A stretch of 64,000 nt of DNA, from NCBI RefSeq assembly GCF_900155655.1, contig NZ_LT706987.1:1116701-1180700 (forward strand). The letters are read 5' to 3'. Positions 17,821-25,149 of the stretch are shown here, one piece after another. Made by a program: the position numbers and the translations under genes. The stretch's first letter is position 1. Every line of letters begins with the position of its first letter. Source of the stretch: Prevotella ihumii. Lineage in GTDB: Bacteria > Bacteroidota > Bacteroidia > Bacteroidales > Bacteroidaceae. Below the pieces are notes generated by a model. The model made no database searches and was not told the DNA's origin. It was given only the letters and a program-made list of their open reading frames with translations.

Positions 17821-18591
17821 TTAGAAACTCAGCATCTTATCATATTGTTCAGCAGTTAAAATCTTTTGCAAAGCAGCGTGATAAGCCTTATATTGTGCAT
17901 TCTTTTCTTTAAATTCCATACTCTTTTTGATGTCGTTAGCAGCATTTGAATCTATGCCGTATTTTTGTGGCAACATCTTTTCACGAAACTTATGTTCTTT
18001 TGTTGTGTCACAATTTTGACACTTCTCATTCTGCTTGTCGCACCCCTTAGCTTCCTTGCAACAGCTCTTACCCTGCTGCTTACCACAACTTCCTTGTTGT
18101 TTGTCGCAGCCTTTAGCTTCCTTGCAACAGCCTTTACCCTGCTGCTTACCACAACTTCCTTGTTGTTTGTCACAGCCTTTAGCTTCCTTGCAACAGCCTT
18201 TACCCTGCTGCTTACCACAATTGCCTTGTTGCTTTTCGCAGCCCTTGGCGTCCTTGCAGCAATCCTTTGCTACGCCTTGCTTACAATGTCCATTGCCACA
18301 ACTACCCATTTGCTTCATCTTACCTGCGCAAGAACGGTTCATTGGCAATCCTACAAAGCGAGGGTCTGCAATATACTTAGCATATTTTTTATTCAACTTC
18401 AAGAGTTGTTTAGCTTGCTTTTTATTTAGCTTCAAGGCGTTAACAAGTGTTTGAGTAACCACCTCAGGAGTGATTTTCTTCTCTGTCTTAGAACATTGAA
18501 CACTTACAACAGCCTTGCTTGATGCTGTCGAAGATGTGGGAGCAACTATCATTAGCCCCATCACCAAAAAACTTAAAAATAACTTTTTCAT
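17821..18591 (-). CDS. Exported Cys-rich tandem-repeat protein, Spy/DUF4890-like frame
   Basis: A 256-residue protein with a signal peptide (MKKLFLSFLVMGLMIVAP...TASS). Residues 40-75 (LKLNKKQAKQLLKLNKKYAKYI) and the C-terminus (YHAALQKILTAEQYDKMLSF) resemble the LTxxQ-type helices of Spy/CpxP/DUF4890 periplasmic proteins. Between them, about 85-195, is an insert rich in Cys, Lys, Gln and Gly. It contains three near-identical ~22-residue units (CCKEAKGCDKQQGSCGKQQG) plus two divergent ones, about 24 cysteines in all. That pattern suggests metal binding or disulfide cross-linking outside the cytoplasm. DNA copies of the unit are nearly identical, so copy number may vary by slippage. Confidence 0.75.
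   Translation of the reverse strand: MKKLFLSFLVMGLMIVAPTSSTASSKAVVSVQCSKTEKKITPEVVTQTLVNALKLNKKQAKQLLKLNKKYAKYIADPRFVGLPMNRSCAGKMKQMGSCGNGHCKQGVAKDCCKDAKGCEKQQGNCGKQQGKGCCKEAKGCDKQQGSCGKQQGKGCCKEAKGCDKQQGSCGKQQGKSCCKEAKGCDKQNEKCQNCDTTKEHKFREKMLPQKYGIDSNAANDIKKSMEFKEKNAQYKAYHAALQKILTAEQYDKMLSF
18030..18250. repeat. ~66-bp tandem repeats in the Cys-rich gene
   Basis: Units containing CCTTGCAACAGCCTTTACCC and CTGCTTACCACAACTTCCTT recur about every 66 bases, with few differences between copies. The period is a multiple of three, so the reading frame is kept. Confidence 0.85.
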
Positions 18592-18656
18592 ATCTATACC
18601 TATTTAATTTATACTGTCCATTATCTCTTTATCTCATTAATCTGAATACATACTAC

Positions 18657-19241
18657 TTAAATATCCAATTCAGGAGCTTTCTCTGCACCTGCTGCAGCTT
18701 CAAATTTTGCCATCTTGTCAAAGCCAAACATACCTGCTAACAACGAATTTGGGAAGTGACGAACCGTCTGATTATAGTCTTGTACAGCTTCGTTATACTT
18801 CTTTCGTGCTTCGCTAATGCGATTTTCAGTGCCTTCTTCTTGCACCTGCAATGCCTTAAAATTCTCGCTTGCTTTCAGTTCTGGATAAGCCTCTGCCACA
18901 GCTATCAATCGTGAGAAAGCCTGTGCCACCTGATTTTGAGCCATTTCGTACTCTTTCATCTTTTCGGGTGTAAGGTTACTTGCGTCCAAATGTATCTGCG
19001 TTGCAGCATTTCTTGCCTTTGTCACAGCTTCAAAAGTCTCTTTCTCGTGCTTTGCATAGGCCTTTACAATCTTTGCCAATTGTGGCATCATATCGGCTCT
19101 TCGCTGATATTGCGTTTGCACATTGCTCAACGCTGTTGTGGCCATTTCTTGCTTATCTACCATACCATTGTAGCCTGAAAATGCCCAAATGCCAAATACA
19201 GCCACAATTCCTAATACTATCCAAAACGTTTTATTCTTCAT
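18657..19241 (-). CDS. lemA: LemA family protein
   Basis: A 194-residue protein with one N-terminal transmembrane helix (FWIVLGIVAVFGIWAFS), then the LemA core: YNGMVDKQEMATTALSNV, YQRRADMMPQLAKIVKAYAK and the C-terminal RHFPNSLLAGMFGF signature. LemA proteins are long antiparallel helical proteins anchored in the membrane. They are commonly encoded beside TPM-domain proteins, as here. Role in envelope function is suspected but not established. Confidence 0.92.
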   Translation of the reverse strand: MKNKTFWIVLGIVAVFGIWAFSGYNGMVDKQEMATTALSNVQTQYQRRADMMPQLAKIVKAYAKHEKETFEAVTKARNAATQIHLDASNLTPEKMKEYEMAQNQVAQAFSRLIAVAEAYPELKASENFKALQVQEEGTENRISEARKKYNEAVQDYNQTVRHFPNSLLAGMFGFDKMAKFEAAAGAEKAPELDI

Positions 19242-19292
19242 ATCTTTTTACTTTAAATAATTAATAATCACATTCTTAAGTTGACAAACTTT

Positions 19293-20072
19293 TTACCAAC
19301 CACCGCCAGCACCTCCACCGCCGAAGCTGCCTCCGCCAAAACTTCCACCAGAGAAGCCTCCACCAAAACCGCTATCATTGATGTGTCCAGGGTTACCCCA
19401 GAAGAAAGGTCCAAAGCCCGAACCACCTCGTCGGCCTCCGCCTTTTCCACCATTATTGCCTTTACTAAGCATTATAAATACCCAAAAAGCAATAACAAGT
19501 ATTATAATAATGAGCCCTCCAAAGTCGTCTACATCTTCACCCTCTCGTTCTACCCCCGTTTTGTCCGTTTTAAATTTTGAATACACAGCCTTAGCCGTTT
19601 CAAACATTGCAAGGTCGGTATTGCCCATTCGCATATTTTTAACAATGCAAGCGCGTGCAATATCGTCACATTCTACGTCCGTAAGGTCGCCTTCCAAGCC
19701 TTCCCCGGGAGCAATAAAGTAGCGTCTGTCGTCTACAGCTACTACTACAACAAGTCCACGGTCGATTTTCTTATCTCCCACCCCATTCTTATTGCCAATA
19801 TCTTGTGCCACTCGGAACGCATCGCCATCGGCTACGTGACCTACTATAACAAAAACGGTCTGTATTCCACACTCTTTTTCAAGGCGATGAAGATACATAT
19901 CTGTAGAGTCGCGTAAGGCTGCCGACATTAGGTTTTCGGGGTCGCAAACGTAACGGCGAGCATCTTGAAGGTGCACCATAGGAATATTATCTGCTGTCCA
20001 TTCTTCTGCCGAAAGCTGAAGACTATGAACCGCCAATACTAAAAATATCAATATGTTGAATATTCTTTTCAT
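19293..20072 (-). CDS. TPM-domain protein with glycine-rich tail (YgcG-like)
   Basis: A 259-residue protein. The signal peptide is at 1-22 (IFNILIFLVLAVHSLQLSA). The TPM (Psb32/phosphatase-like) domain is at about 35-165, with GIQTVFVIVGHV, then NGVGDKKIDRGLVVVVAVDD and RRYFIAPGEGLEGDLTD. A transmembrane helix lies near 185-203 (LIIIILVIAFWVFIML). The tail is very rich in Gly, Ser and Phe (GFGGGFSGGSFGGGSFGGGG). The LemA gene is 51 bases downstream. This pairing is typical across Bacteroidetes; the tail likely faces the cytoplasm by topology. Confidence 0.88.
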   Translation of the reverse strand: MKRIFNILIFLVLAVHSLQLSAEEWTADNIPMVHLQDARRYVCDPENLMSAALRDSTDMYLHRLEKECGIQTVFVIVGHVADGDAFRVAQDIGNKNGVGDKKIDRGLVVVVAVDDRRYFIAPGEGLEGDLTDVECDDIARACIVKNMRMGNTDLAMFETAKAVYSKFKTDKTGVEREGEDVDDFGGLIIIILVIAFWVFIMLSKGNNGGKGGGRRGGSGFGPFFWGNPGHINDSGFGGGFSGGSFGGGSFGGGGAGGGW

Positions 20073-20190
20073 AAATGTTGCGTGCAGATTATACTTCTAA
20101 GAAGTTAAAGAAGTTCCGTTTCCAAGGAGTTAAAGGAGTTACGGGGGCAATATTAAGGAACTCGATAAATCGAGCCCCTACACTACACAA

Positions 20191-20282
20191 GTGCAGCCTA
20201 TCTTATGCAAAGATAATGCAAACGAGGGCAATACAAGCTTGCTTGAATATTGCAGAGTGCAGCCTATCTTATGCAAAGATAA
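20191..20282 (-). promoter_or_regulatory. Two 26-bp repeats with leftward -7 boxes
   Basis: GTGCAGCCTATCTTATGCAA followed by AGATAA occurs at 20191-20216 and 20257-20282. Each contains CAAAGATA (TATCTTTG leftward, 20208-20215 and 20274-20281), so they look like a duplicated promoter for the TPM/LemA operon. A third, diverged copy faces rnpB. Confidence 0.55.
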
Positions 20283-20690
20283 GAAAAAAAGAATTACCAC
20301 AATGATAAAAGCAAAAAATCTTATACATAATATAATCAAAAGAAAGCTAAAAATAATGTTGACTAAAACAAACGCATAAACTTATAATATTGAGAAATAA
20401 AAAAACAAGAAAACATTGTTCTAAATTTCGCATATCCAATTGGCAATCTTAAAACATCAATCTTTGAAATGCAAAACATATATGTTTGGGCTTGCTAAAG
20501 TTCAACTTTGAGCGTGTCATACATATATGTTTTGGGTGGTAAAACATATATGTATTGGAACCGATTTGCAAACAATTGACTTACAACATATTACAGACAC
20601 ACATTTAAGAAATTATCATCGTTTCAAGATTGGCCTATTTGTCGGCTAATAGAAATTCAGAAAATGAGGAGGTAAGTCATATTTTTTATG
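20283..20690. other. Intergenic region with palindrome cluster B
   Basis: No gene is seen. AAACATATATGTTT at 20476 starts a palindrome cluster that continues to about 20560. No ~199-bp repeat copy is present here. Confidence 0.65.
20476..20560. repeat. Palindrome cluster B
   Basis: AAACATATATGTTT, AAAGTTCAACTTTG, ACATATATGTTTT and AAACATATATGTATT in series, the same vocabulary as clusters A, C and D. Confidence 0.85.
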
Positions 20691-20698
20691 TACTTTTG
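20691..20698 (+). promoter_or_regulatory. -7 box (TACTTTTG) for prmA
   Basis: TACTTTTG followed by CA, 23 bases before the prmA ATG. Confidence 0.65.
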
Positions 20699-20721
20699 CA
20701 ACACAAAAACGTATTGAAAAG

Positions 20722-21594
20722 ATGAAATATATAGAAATTAAATTCAAACTAACACCCGATACCGACTTAGCGCGCGAACTATTAATAGCAATGGCGGGCG
20801 AATGGGGCTGCGACTCGTTTGCCGAAGAAGAAGCGTATGTAACGGGTTATTGCCTTGAAGACTTATTCGAAGAAGAAAATATAAAGCAAGGCATTGATAA
20901 CTTTATTTTGCCTGATGTAGAAATAAGTTATGAGGCAAAAAAAGCAGAGGACAAAAATTGGAATGAGGAGTGGGAAAAGTCGGGATTTAAACCTATCGTG
21001 ATAAATAATCGTTGTGTTATTTGCGGCTCAAATGAGGAAAATCCACTTGCCTTATTGTCAGAAAATATAGACACGCCCCCCTTAGTGGTTAGGATAGATC
21101 CCAAACAAGCCTTTGGATCAGGAAGTCACGAAACAACCCAAATGATTGTAACCGAATTGTTGAACACCGATTTAACAGACAAGACTGTGTTAGACTGTGG
21201 TTGTGGCACAGGAATACTCTCAATTGTAGCTGCAAAATGTGGTTCAAAAAAGGTGTGTGGTTACGACATAGATGAATGGAGTGTAAGAAACGCTATTGAG
21301 AACGCTTCATTGAACAATGTAAAACTTGAGATAAAAGAGGGTAACAAGCAGGTAATCAATGCTTTTAATAGTAAGTTTGACATCGTTATAGCAAACATAA
21401 ATCGTAATATTTTATTGGCTGATATGGATAGGTTTGCAGCAACATTAGCAGCAAAGGGCACACTCATTCTTAGTGGTTTTTACAAAGAAGATGTAGAATT
21501 ATTGGAAGAAAAAGCAGCTACTCTACAACTTGAAAAGTGTCGACTTGTAGAGAATCAACAATGGTGCTGTCTGGTATTTCAACGGACTCAATAA
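20722..21594 (+). CDS. prmA: Ribosomal protein L11 methyltransferase
   Basis: A 290-residue SAM-dependent enzyme that trimethylates ribosomal protein L11. The N-terminal substrate-recognition domain (about 1-95) includes DKNWNEEWEKSGFKPI. The methyltransferase domain has the PrmA signature AFGSGSHETTQM near residue 131 and the SAM loop VLDCGCGTGILSIVAAKCG near 156, then NINRNILL as motif IV. Length is typical. The 3' end overlaps the convergent lysozyme gene by 77 bases. Confidence 0.95.
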   Translation: MKYIEIKFKLTPDTDLARELLIAMAGEWGCDSFAEEEAYVTGYCLEDLFEEENIKQGIDNFILPDVEISYEAKKAEDKNWNEEWEKSGFKPIVINNRCVICGSNEENPLALLSENIDTPPLVVRIDPKQAFGSGSHETTQMIVTELLNTDLTDKTVLDCGCGTGILSIVAAKCGSKKVCGYDIDEWSVRNAIENASLNNVKLEIKEGNKQVINAFNSKFDIVIANINRNILLADMDRFAATLAAKGTLILSGFYKEDVELLEEKAATLQLEKCRLVENQQWCCLVFQRTQ

Positions 21595-22393
21595 CTTCAG
21601 GAATAAGCATTTGTGAGAGCTTAAAATAAGAACCATTAAAGATGTTTAAGTCTACATAGCCTTTCACACCTGGCAGTTTACCCGCATCGGTATGCTGCCA
21701 AAATGCCCAATCGCCCGTATATTCCATCTTGTCAACATAGTAGTGGGCTATCCAATAAGGATAGTCGTCGAAGCGTGAGTCGGAAAGATATTGATCCTTA
21801 AATTTATAATAGGTGTAAATGATAGGCTTCACGTGGTAGTGGTCTTCTACAATATGAAGCCACGTTAACACATTCTGTTGAAATTCTTCGGTAGAAATAT
21901 CCTTTGGTTTAGTTTCCACATCAAGCACGGGAGGAAGGTCGCCAGGTTCTAAATTTGCCATAGCAAGAAAGAAGTAAGCTTGTCGGCGAGCCGAAGAACT
22001 ATTGCTCAAAAAATGATACACTCCACGCAAGAAACCCCATTCCTTGGCATTAAAAAAGTTGGGACGAAACATTGGGTCGACGTGGCTATCGCCTTCGGTA
22101 GCTTTCATAAAGACAAATCGAATGGGCGATTGTTGTACCATAGCATTCTTTAGTCGCGCCCAATTCACATTGCCTTGGTAGTGACTAATGTCAATGCCGT
22201 GAATTTCATAACCTTTGGGATAGTCAGGGTCGCCATAAATGGCACGCCATCTGAACCCCGAAGGTGCTACTAAAAAAATATAGAAACAAAAACAATACAA
22301 AAAAGCAATGGATACTCCTCCTATCCACCATACCCACGAAGGAGTATGATGAATGTTGGTTCGCAAGCGATTTAACCACGAGGGAGTGCCCAT
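21518..22393 (-). CDS. Membrane-anchored GH25 lysozyme
   Basis: A 291-residue muramidase. One transmembrane helix at about 20-42 (WVWWIGGVSIAFLYCFCFYI) anchors it, so the catalytic domain is periplasmic. GH25 signatures are YEIHGIDISHYQGNVNW with the first catalytic Asp, FVFMKATEGDSHVDPMF, and LPPVLDVETKP with the DxE acidic pair. The tail (IPDSTIVDSLQVDTFQVVE) is unusual and lies in the 77-base overlap with prmA on the other strand. It would cut peptidoglycan MurNAc-GlcNAc bonds. Confidence 0.9.
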   Translation of the reverse strand: MGTPSWLNRLRTNIHHTPSWVWWIGGVSIAFLYCFCFYIFLVAPSGFRWRAIYGDPDYPKGYEIHGIDISHYQGNVNWARLKNAMVQQSPIRFVFMKATEGDSHVDPMFRPNFFNAKEWGFLRGVYHFLSNSSSARRQAYFFLAMANLEPGDLPPVLDVETKPKDISTEEFQQNVLTWLHIVEDHYHVKPIIYTYYKFKDQYLSDSRFDDYPYWIAHYYVDKMEYTGDWAFWQHTDAGKLPGVKGYVDLNIFNGSYFKLSQMLIPEVIESVEIPDSTIVDSLQVDTFQVVE

Positions 22394-22445
22394 TGCTTAT
22401 TATTTTATTAAAGGTTTTATTATCTGTTCATTGCGCTAAGAGCAT

Positions 22446-24104
22446 TTAGAAAACACTAACCTCTGCGCCTTGCTCGTAAGCCAGCGTGCGTGTAGTTTGG
22501 TCGCATACCTCTGAAGGTCCCCAATACTGCACTGGTCCTGGGTAGATATAGCTGGTTTCTTTTGCCCACTTGTCGCGCATAGCAGCGAAAGCCTTGAAAG
22601 GTTCGCCCTCCAAATCTACCAATGCTTTGCGAATAACAGGCTTCAATTCGCCATTTCTACGCTCCATATTCATCATCATCGTGATAGGTACACCACCTGC
22701 ACGCCATTCGCTTGGGTGAGCCGTGGTATTCTTCACAATTGCCATATAGCCTGTTTTGCCGTTAGCAATCAATTGCACAGCCGATGTACCCAACGAGTAG
22801 CAGTAGTCGGCATCAAAGTTGGAAGGGGCAGCACATCTACCTTCATAACCAAGGAAGTGATGAAGAGCAGCAAATTTGCCATCGTATTTTCTTTCTTTAG
22901 CCCACTTATTCAGCTTCATTTCTACCATATCCGAAATAAGTTTTTCGGTCTCTATAAGCGATACTTGTACATTTCCGTGAGGGTCGCGTTCAAGCGAAAG
23001 TTGACGAGCTACACCTTCAGGAAGTGTCTCGAATGTAGCCTTGTTGGCTTCGCTCAAATGGTTGATGATGTATGCACGCTGTGTCTCTTCGTCTAAGTCT
23101 TTGTACTCGTGTCCGTGCTCTGCAAGAAGGTCGTTGAGTTCTTGTATCAATCTACCGATGGCAGGTATAAATTCGATAAGTCCTTCAGGAATAAGCACTA
23201 CGCCATAGTTGCGACCGTCTTTTGCTCGACGTGCCACTACGTTTGCAATATCCTCAATGATGTCATTCAAAGTCAAGTCCTTGGCTTCAATTTCTTCTGA
23301 TATTAAGCAAATGTTAGGTTGGGTTTGTAAAGCACATTCCAAAGCGATATGCGATGCAGAACGTCCCATCAACTTGACAAAATGCCAATATTTGCGAGCC
23401 GAATTACAGTCGCGAGCAATGTTTCCGATAAGTTCTGAATAGGTTTTTGTAGCGGTATCGAAACCAAAAGAGGTTTCTATTTGGTCGTTTTTCAAGTCTC
23501 CATCAATGGTTTTTGGACAACCTATGACTTGCACGCCATACTTTTTAGCAGCATAATATTCTGCCAAAACACACGCATTTGTGTTAGAATCGTCGCCGCC
23601 AATGATAACTAAAGCATTAATATCAAGCTCTCGAATAATTTCAAGACCTTTCTCAAATTGGTCTACTTCCTCAAGTTTTGTTCGTCCAGAGCCTATGAGG
23701 TCGAAACCACCCGTATTGCGGTATTTATTGATAAGGTGGTCTGTTATTTCAATATAATTATGGTCTACCAAGCCACCAGGTCCCATCAAGAAACCAAAGA
23801 GTCTATTTTCAGGATTTAATTTCTTAACTGCATCAAACAAACCTGATATAACGTTGTGTCCGCCAGGTGCTTGTCCGCCTGAAAGAATTACACCTACATT
23901 AATGCTAAGCGATTTTGTGTCCTCGGCAGGAACAAATTCTATAAGCGGCATACCATAAGTGTTTGGAAATAATTTTTTTATTTCTTCGTGGTTATCAACA
24001 CTTTGTGTTGGTTCTCCTTCTTTAATTTTTACTGCACCCTGAAGAGCCTTTGGTAACTTAGGCTGATAGCTTGCACGTTCTTTTTGCAAAGCACTCGTTT
24101 CCAT
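22446..24104 (-). CDS. pfp: Pyrophosphate--fructose-6-phosphate 1-phosphotransferase
   Basis: A 552-residue long-form PPi-dependent phosphofructokinase, reversibly making fructose 1,6-bisphosphate from pyrophosphate. The motifs are GVILSGGQAPGGHNVI near residue 72, IIGGDDSNTNACVLAEYYA near 168 (second Asp of GGDD marks PPi specificity) and the active-site PKTIDGDLKN near 198. MGRSASHIALECALQT follows. Length matches the group II PFP class common in Bacteroides and Prevotella, where it replaces or complements ATP-PFK in glycolysis. Confidence 0.95.
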   Translation of the reverse strand: METSALQKERASYQPKLPKALQGAVKIKEGEPTQSVDNHEEIKKLFPNTYGMPLIEFVPAEDTKSLSINVGVILSGGQAPGGHNVISGLFDAVKKLNPENRLFGFLMGPGGLVDHNYIEITDHLINKYRNTGGFDLIGSGRTKLEEVDQFEKGLEIIRELDINALVIIGGDDSNTNACVLAEYYAAKKYGVQVIGCPKTIDGDLKNDQIETSFGFDTATKTYSELIGNIARDCNSARKYWHFVKLMGRSASHIALECALQTQPNICLISEEIEAKDLTLNDIIEDIANVVARRAKDGRNYGVVLIPEGLIEFIPAIGRLIQELNDLLAEHGHEYKDLDEETQRAYIINHLSEANKATFETLPEGVARQLSLERDPHGNVQVSLIETEKLISDMVEMKLNKWAKERKYDGKFAALHHFLGYEGRCAAPSNFDADYCYSLGTSAVQLIANGKTGYMAIVKNTTAHPSEWRAGGVPITMMMNMERRNGELKPVIRKALVDLEGEPFKAFAAMRDKWAKETSYIYPGPVQYWGPSEVCDQTTRTLAYEQGAEVSVF

Positions 24105-24161
24105 AATCTTTATACCTTAAATTTTAATCAAATTATTTATAACAATCTTATTATCACTATG

Positions 24162-24169
24162 CAAATATA
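24162..24169 (-). promoter_or_regulatory. -7 box (TATATTTG) for pfp
   Basis: CAAATATA on the plus strand, 58 bases upstream of the pfp ATG. Confidence 0.55.
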
Positions 24170-24264
24170 CGTTTTTTATATCGTAATTAGAAAAAAATAT
24201 TCTTAAAATAAGGCTTAAACACTATTTTTCTTGATGTATTCTTGCTTTTTGTGTTTTTATTTAT

Positions 24265-24272
24265 TATCTTTG
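24265..24272 (+). promoter_or_regulatory. -7 box (TATCTTTG) for the 24313 operon
   Basis: TATCTTTG followed by AC, 41 bases before the first ATG of the rightward operon. Confidence 0.65.
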
Positions 24273-24312
24273 ACCTATAAATCTACAAGAAACATTTTAA
24301 AAAGAAAACTCT

Positions 24313-24585
24313 ATGAGCAACAAAAGAGATTTAAAACGTACGATTAATTATATATGTAGCGACTTGTTTGCTGAAACAATCGCAGTTTCACTCTATGGTA
24401 ATAGCAAAAACCAAGAGACAATTGAAGCCATCTTGACTTCGATTGTTGTAATGCGAAGCAACTATATCAGCAGAGTTTCACATATAGAGCCTGGAATGAA
24501 GTCGGCAACTTATTTCAAAGACTTAAAGCATAAATTGAACGAAGAAGTTAACGAAATAATAGACCAAATCTCCAACTTAGAATAA
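24313..24585 (+). CDS. Conserved hypothetical protein of Bacteroidales
   Basis: A 90-residue, mostly helical soluble protein (MSNKRDLKRTINYICSDLFA, then ETIAVSLYG and a charged C-terminal helix LKHKLNEEVNEIIDQI). I recall similar small proteins in Bacteroides and Prevotella but know no function. It is first in a three-gene operon, 3 bases before the acyltransferase gene. Confidence 0.75.
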   Translation: MSNKRDLKRTINYICSDLFAETIAVSLYGNSKNQETIEAILTSIVVMRSNYISRVSHIEPGMKSATYFKDLKHKLNEEVNEIIDQISNLE

Positions 24586-24588
24586 ATT

Positions 24589-25149
24589 ATGGTGAAACGT
24601 TTTGCAGTTTGGCTATTATATAAGGTAATGGGATGGACTAAAGATGTAAAAGTAGACTTCCCCAATAAATGTATAATTTGCCTTGCTCCACATACCAGCA
24701 ATTGGGACTTCTTTATCGGGCAATTATATGGAAAGGCTGAAAACCTAAAGAGTAACTTTCTTATGAAGAAAGAATGGTTTTTTTGGCCTTTAGGTTCGAT
24801 GTTCAAAAAAATGGGTGGAATACCTGTTTACCGCAGCAAACATAATAGTATGACCGATGTTTTAGCCGAACACGCTAAAAATGCAAGTTCTTTTCAGTTG
24901 TGTATAACACCTGAAGGAACACGCTCGCTAAACCCTGAATGGAAAAAAGGATTTTACTACATTGCACAAAAGGCTGAAGTCCCTATCCTCTTGTATGGAT
25001 TAGACTACGAGAAAAAGCAAATAGTATGTAGAAAGATTATCCATCCAGGTGGTGATGTTGACAAGGATATGATTGAAATAAAACAGTATTTCAAAGACTT
25101 TAAAGGGAAGCATCCAGAAAAGTTTACGATAGGAAAGATTGAAGAATGA
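24589..25149 (+). CDS. Lysophospholipid acyltransferase (PlsC-like)
   Basis: A 186-residue acyltransferase. The catalytic motif H-x4-D is in APHTSNWDFFIGQ (about 35-47), with GGIPVYRSKHN as the second block and CITPEGTRSLNPEWKKGFYY as the third (EGTR). It should acylate a lysophospholipid or related lipid at the inner-membrane face. This short form (no N-terminal membrane helices) is common in Bacteroidetes. It shares ATGA with the following gene, so the two are coupled. Confidence 0.88.
   Translation: MVKRFAVWLLYKVMGWTKDVKVDFPNKCIICLAPHTSNWDFFIGQLYGKAENLKSNFLMKKEWFFWPLGSMFKKMGGIPVYRSKHNSMTDVLAEHAKNASSFQLCITPEGTRSLNPEWKKGFYYIAQKAEVPILLYGLDYEKKQIVCRKIIHPGGDVDKDMIEIKQYFKDFKGKHPEKFTIGKIEE

Noticed and set aside
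18030..18250. Possible CRISPR array from the ~66-bp repeated units
   Set aside because: The repeats are in-frame protein-coding units with no variable spacers.
17965..18454. Long plus-strand frames opposite the Cys-rich gene
   Set aside because: They are shadows of the repeat-rich gene on the other strand, low complexity (Leu/Pro/Cys) without a start context.
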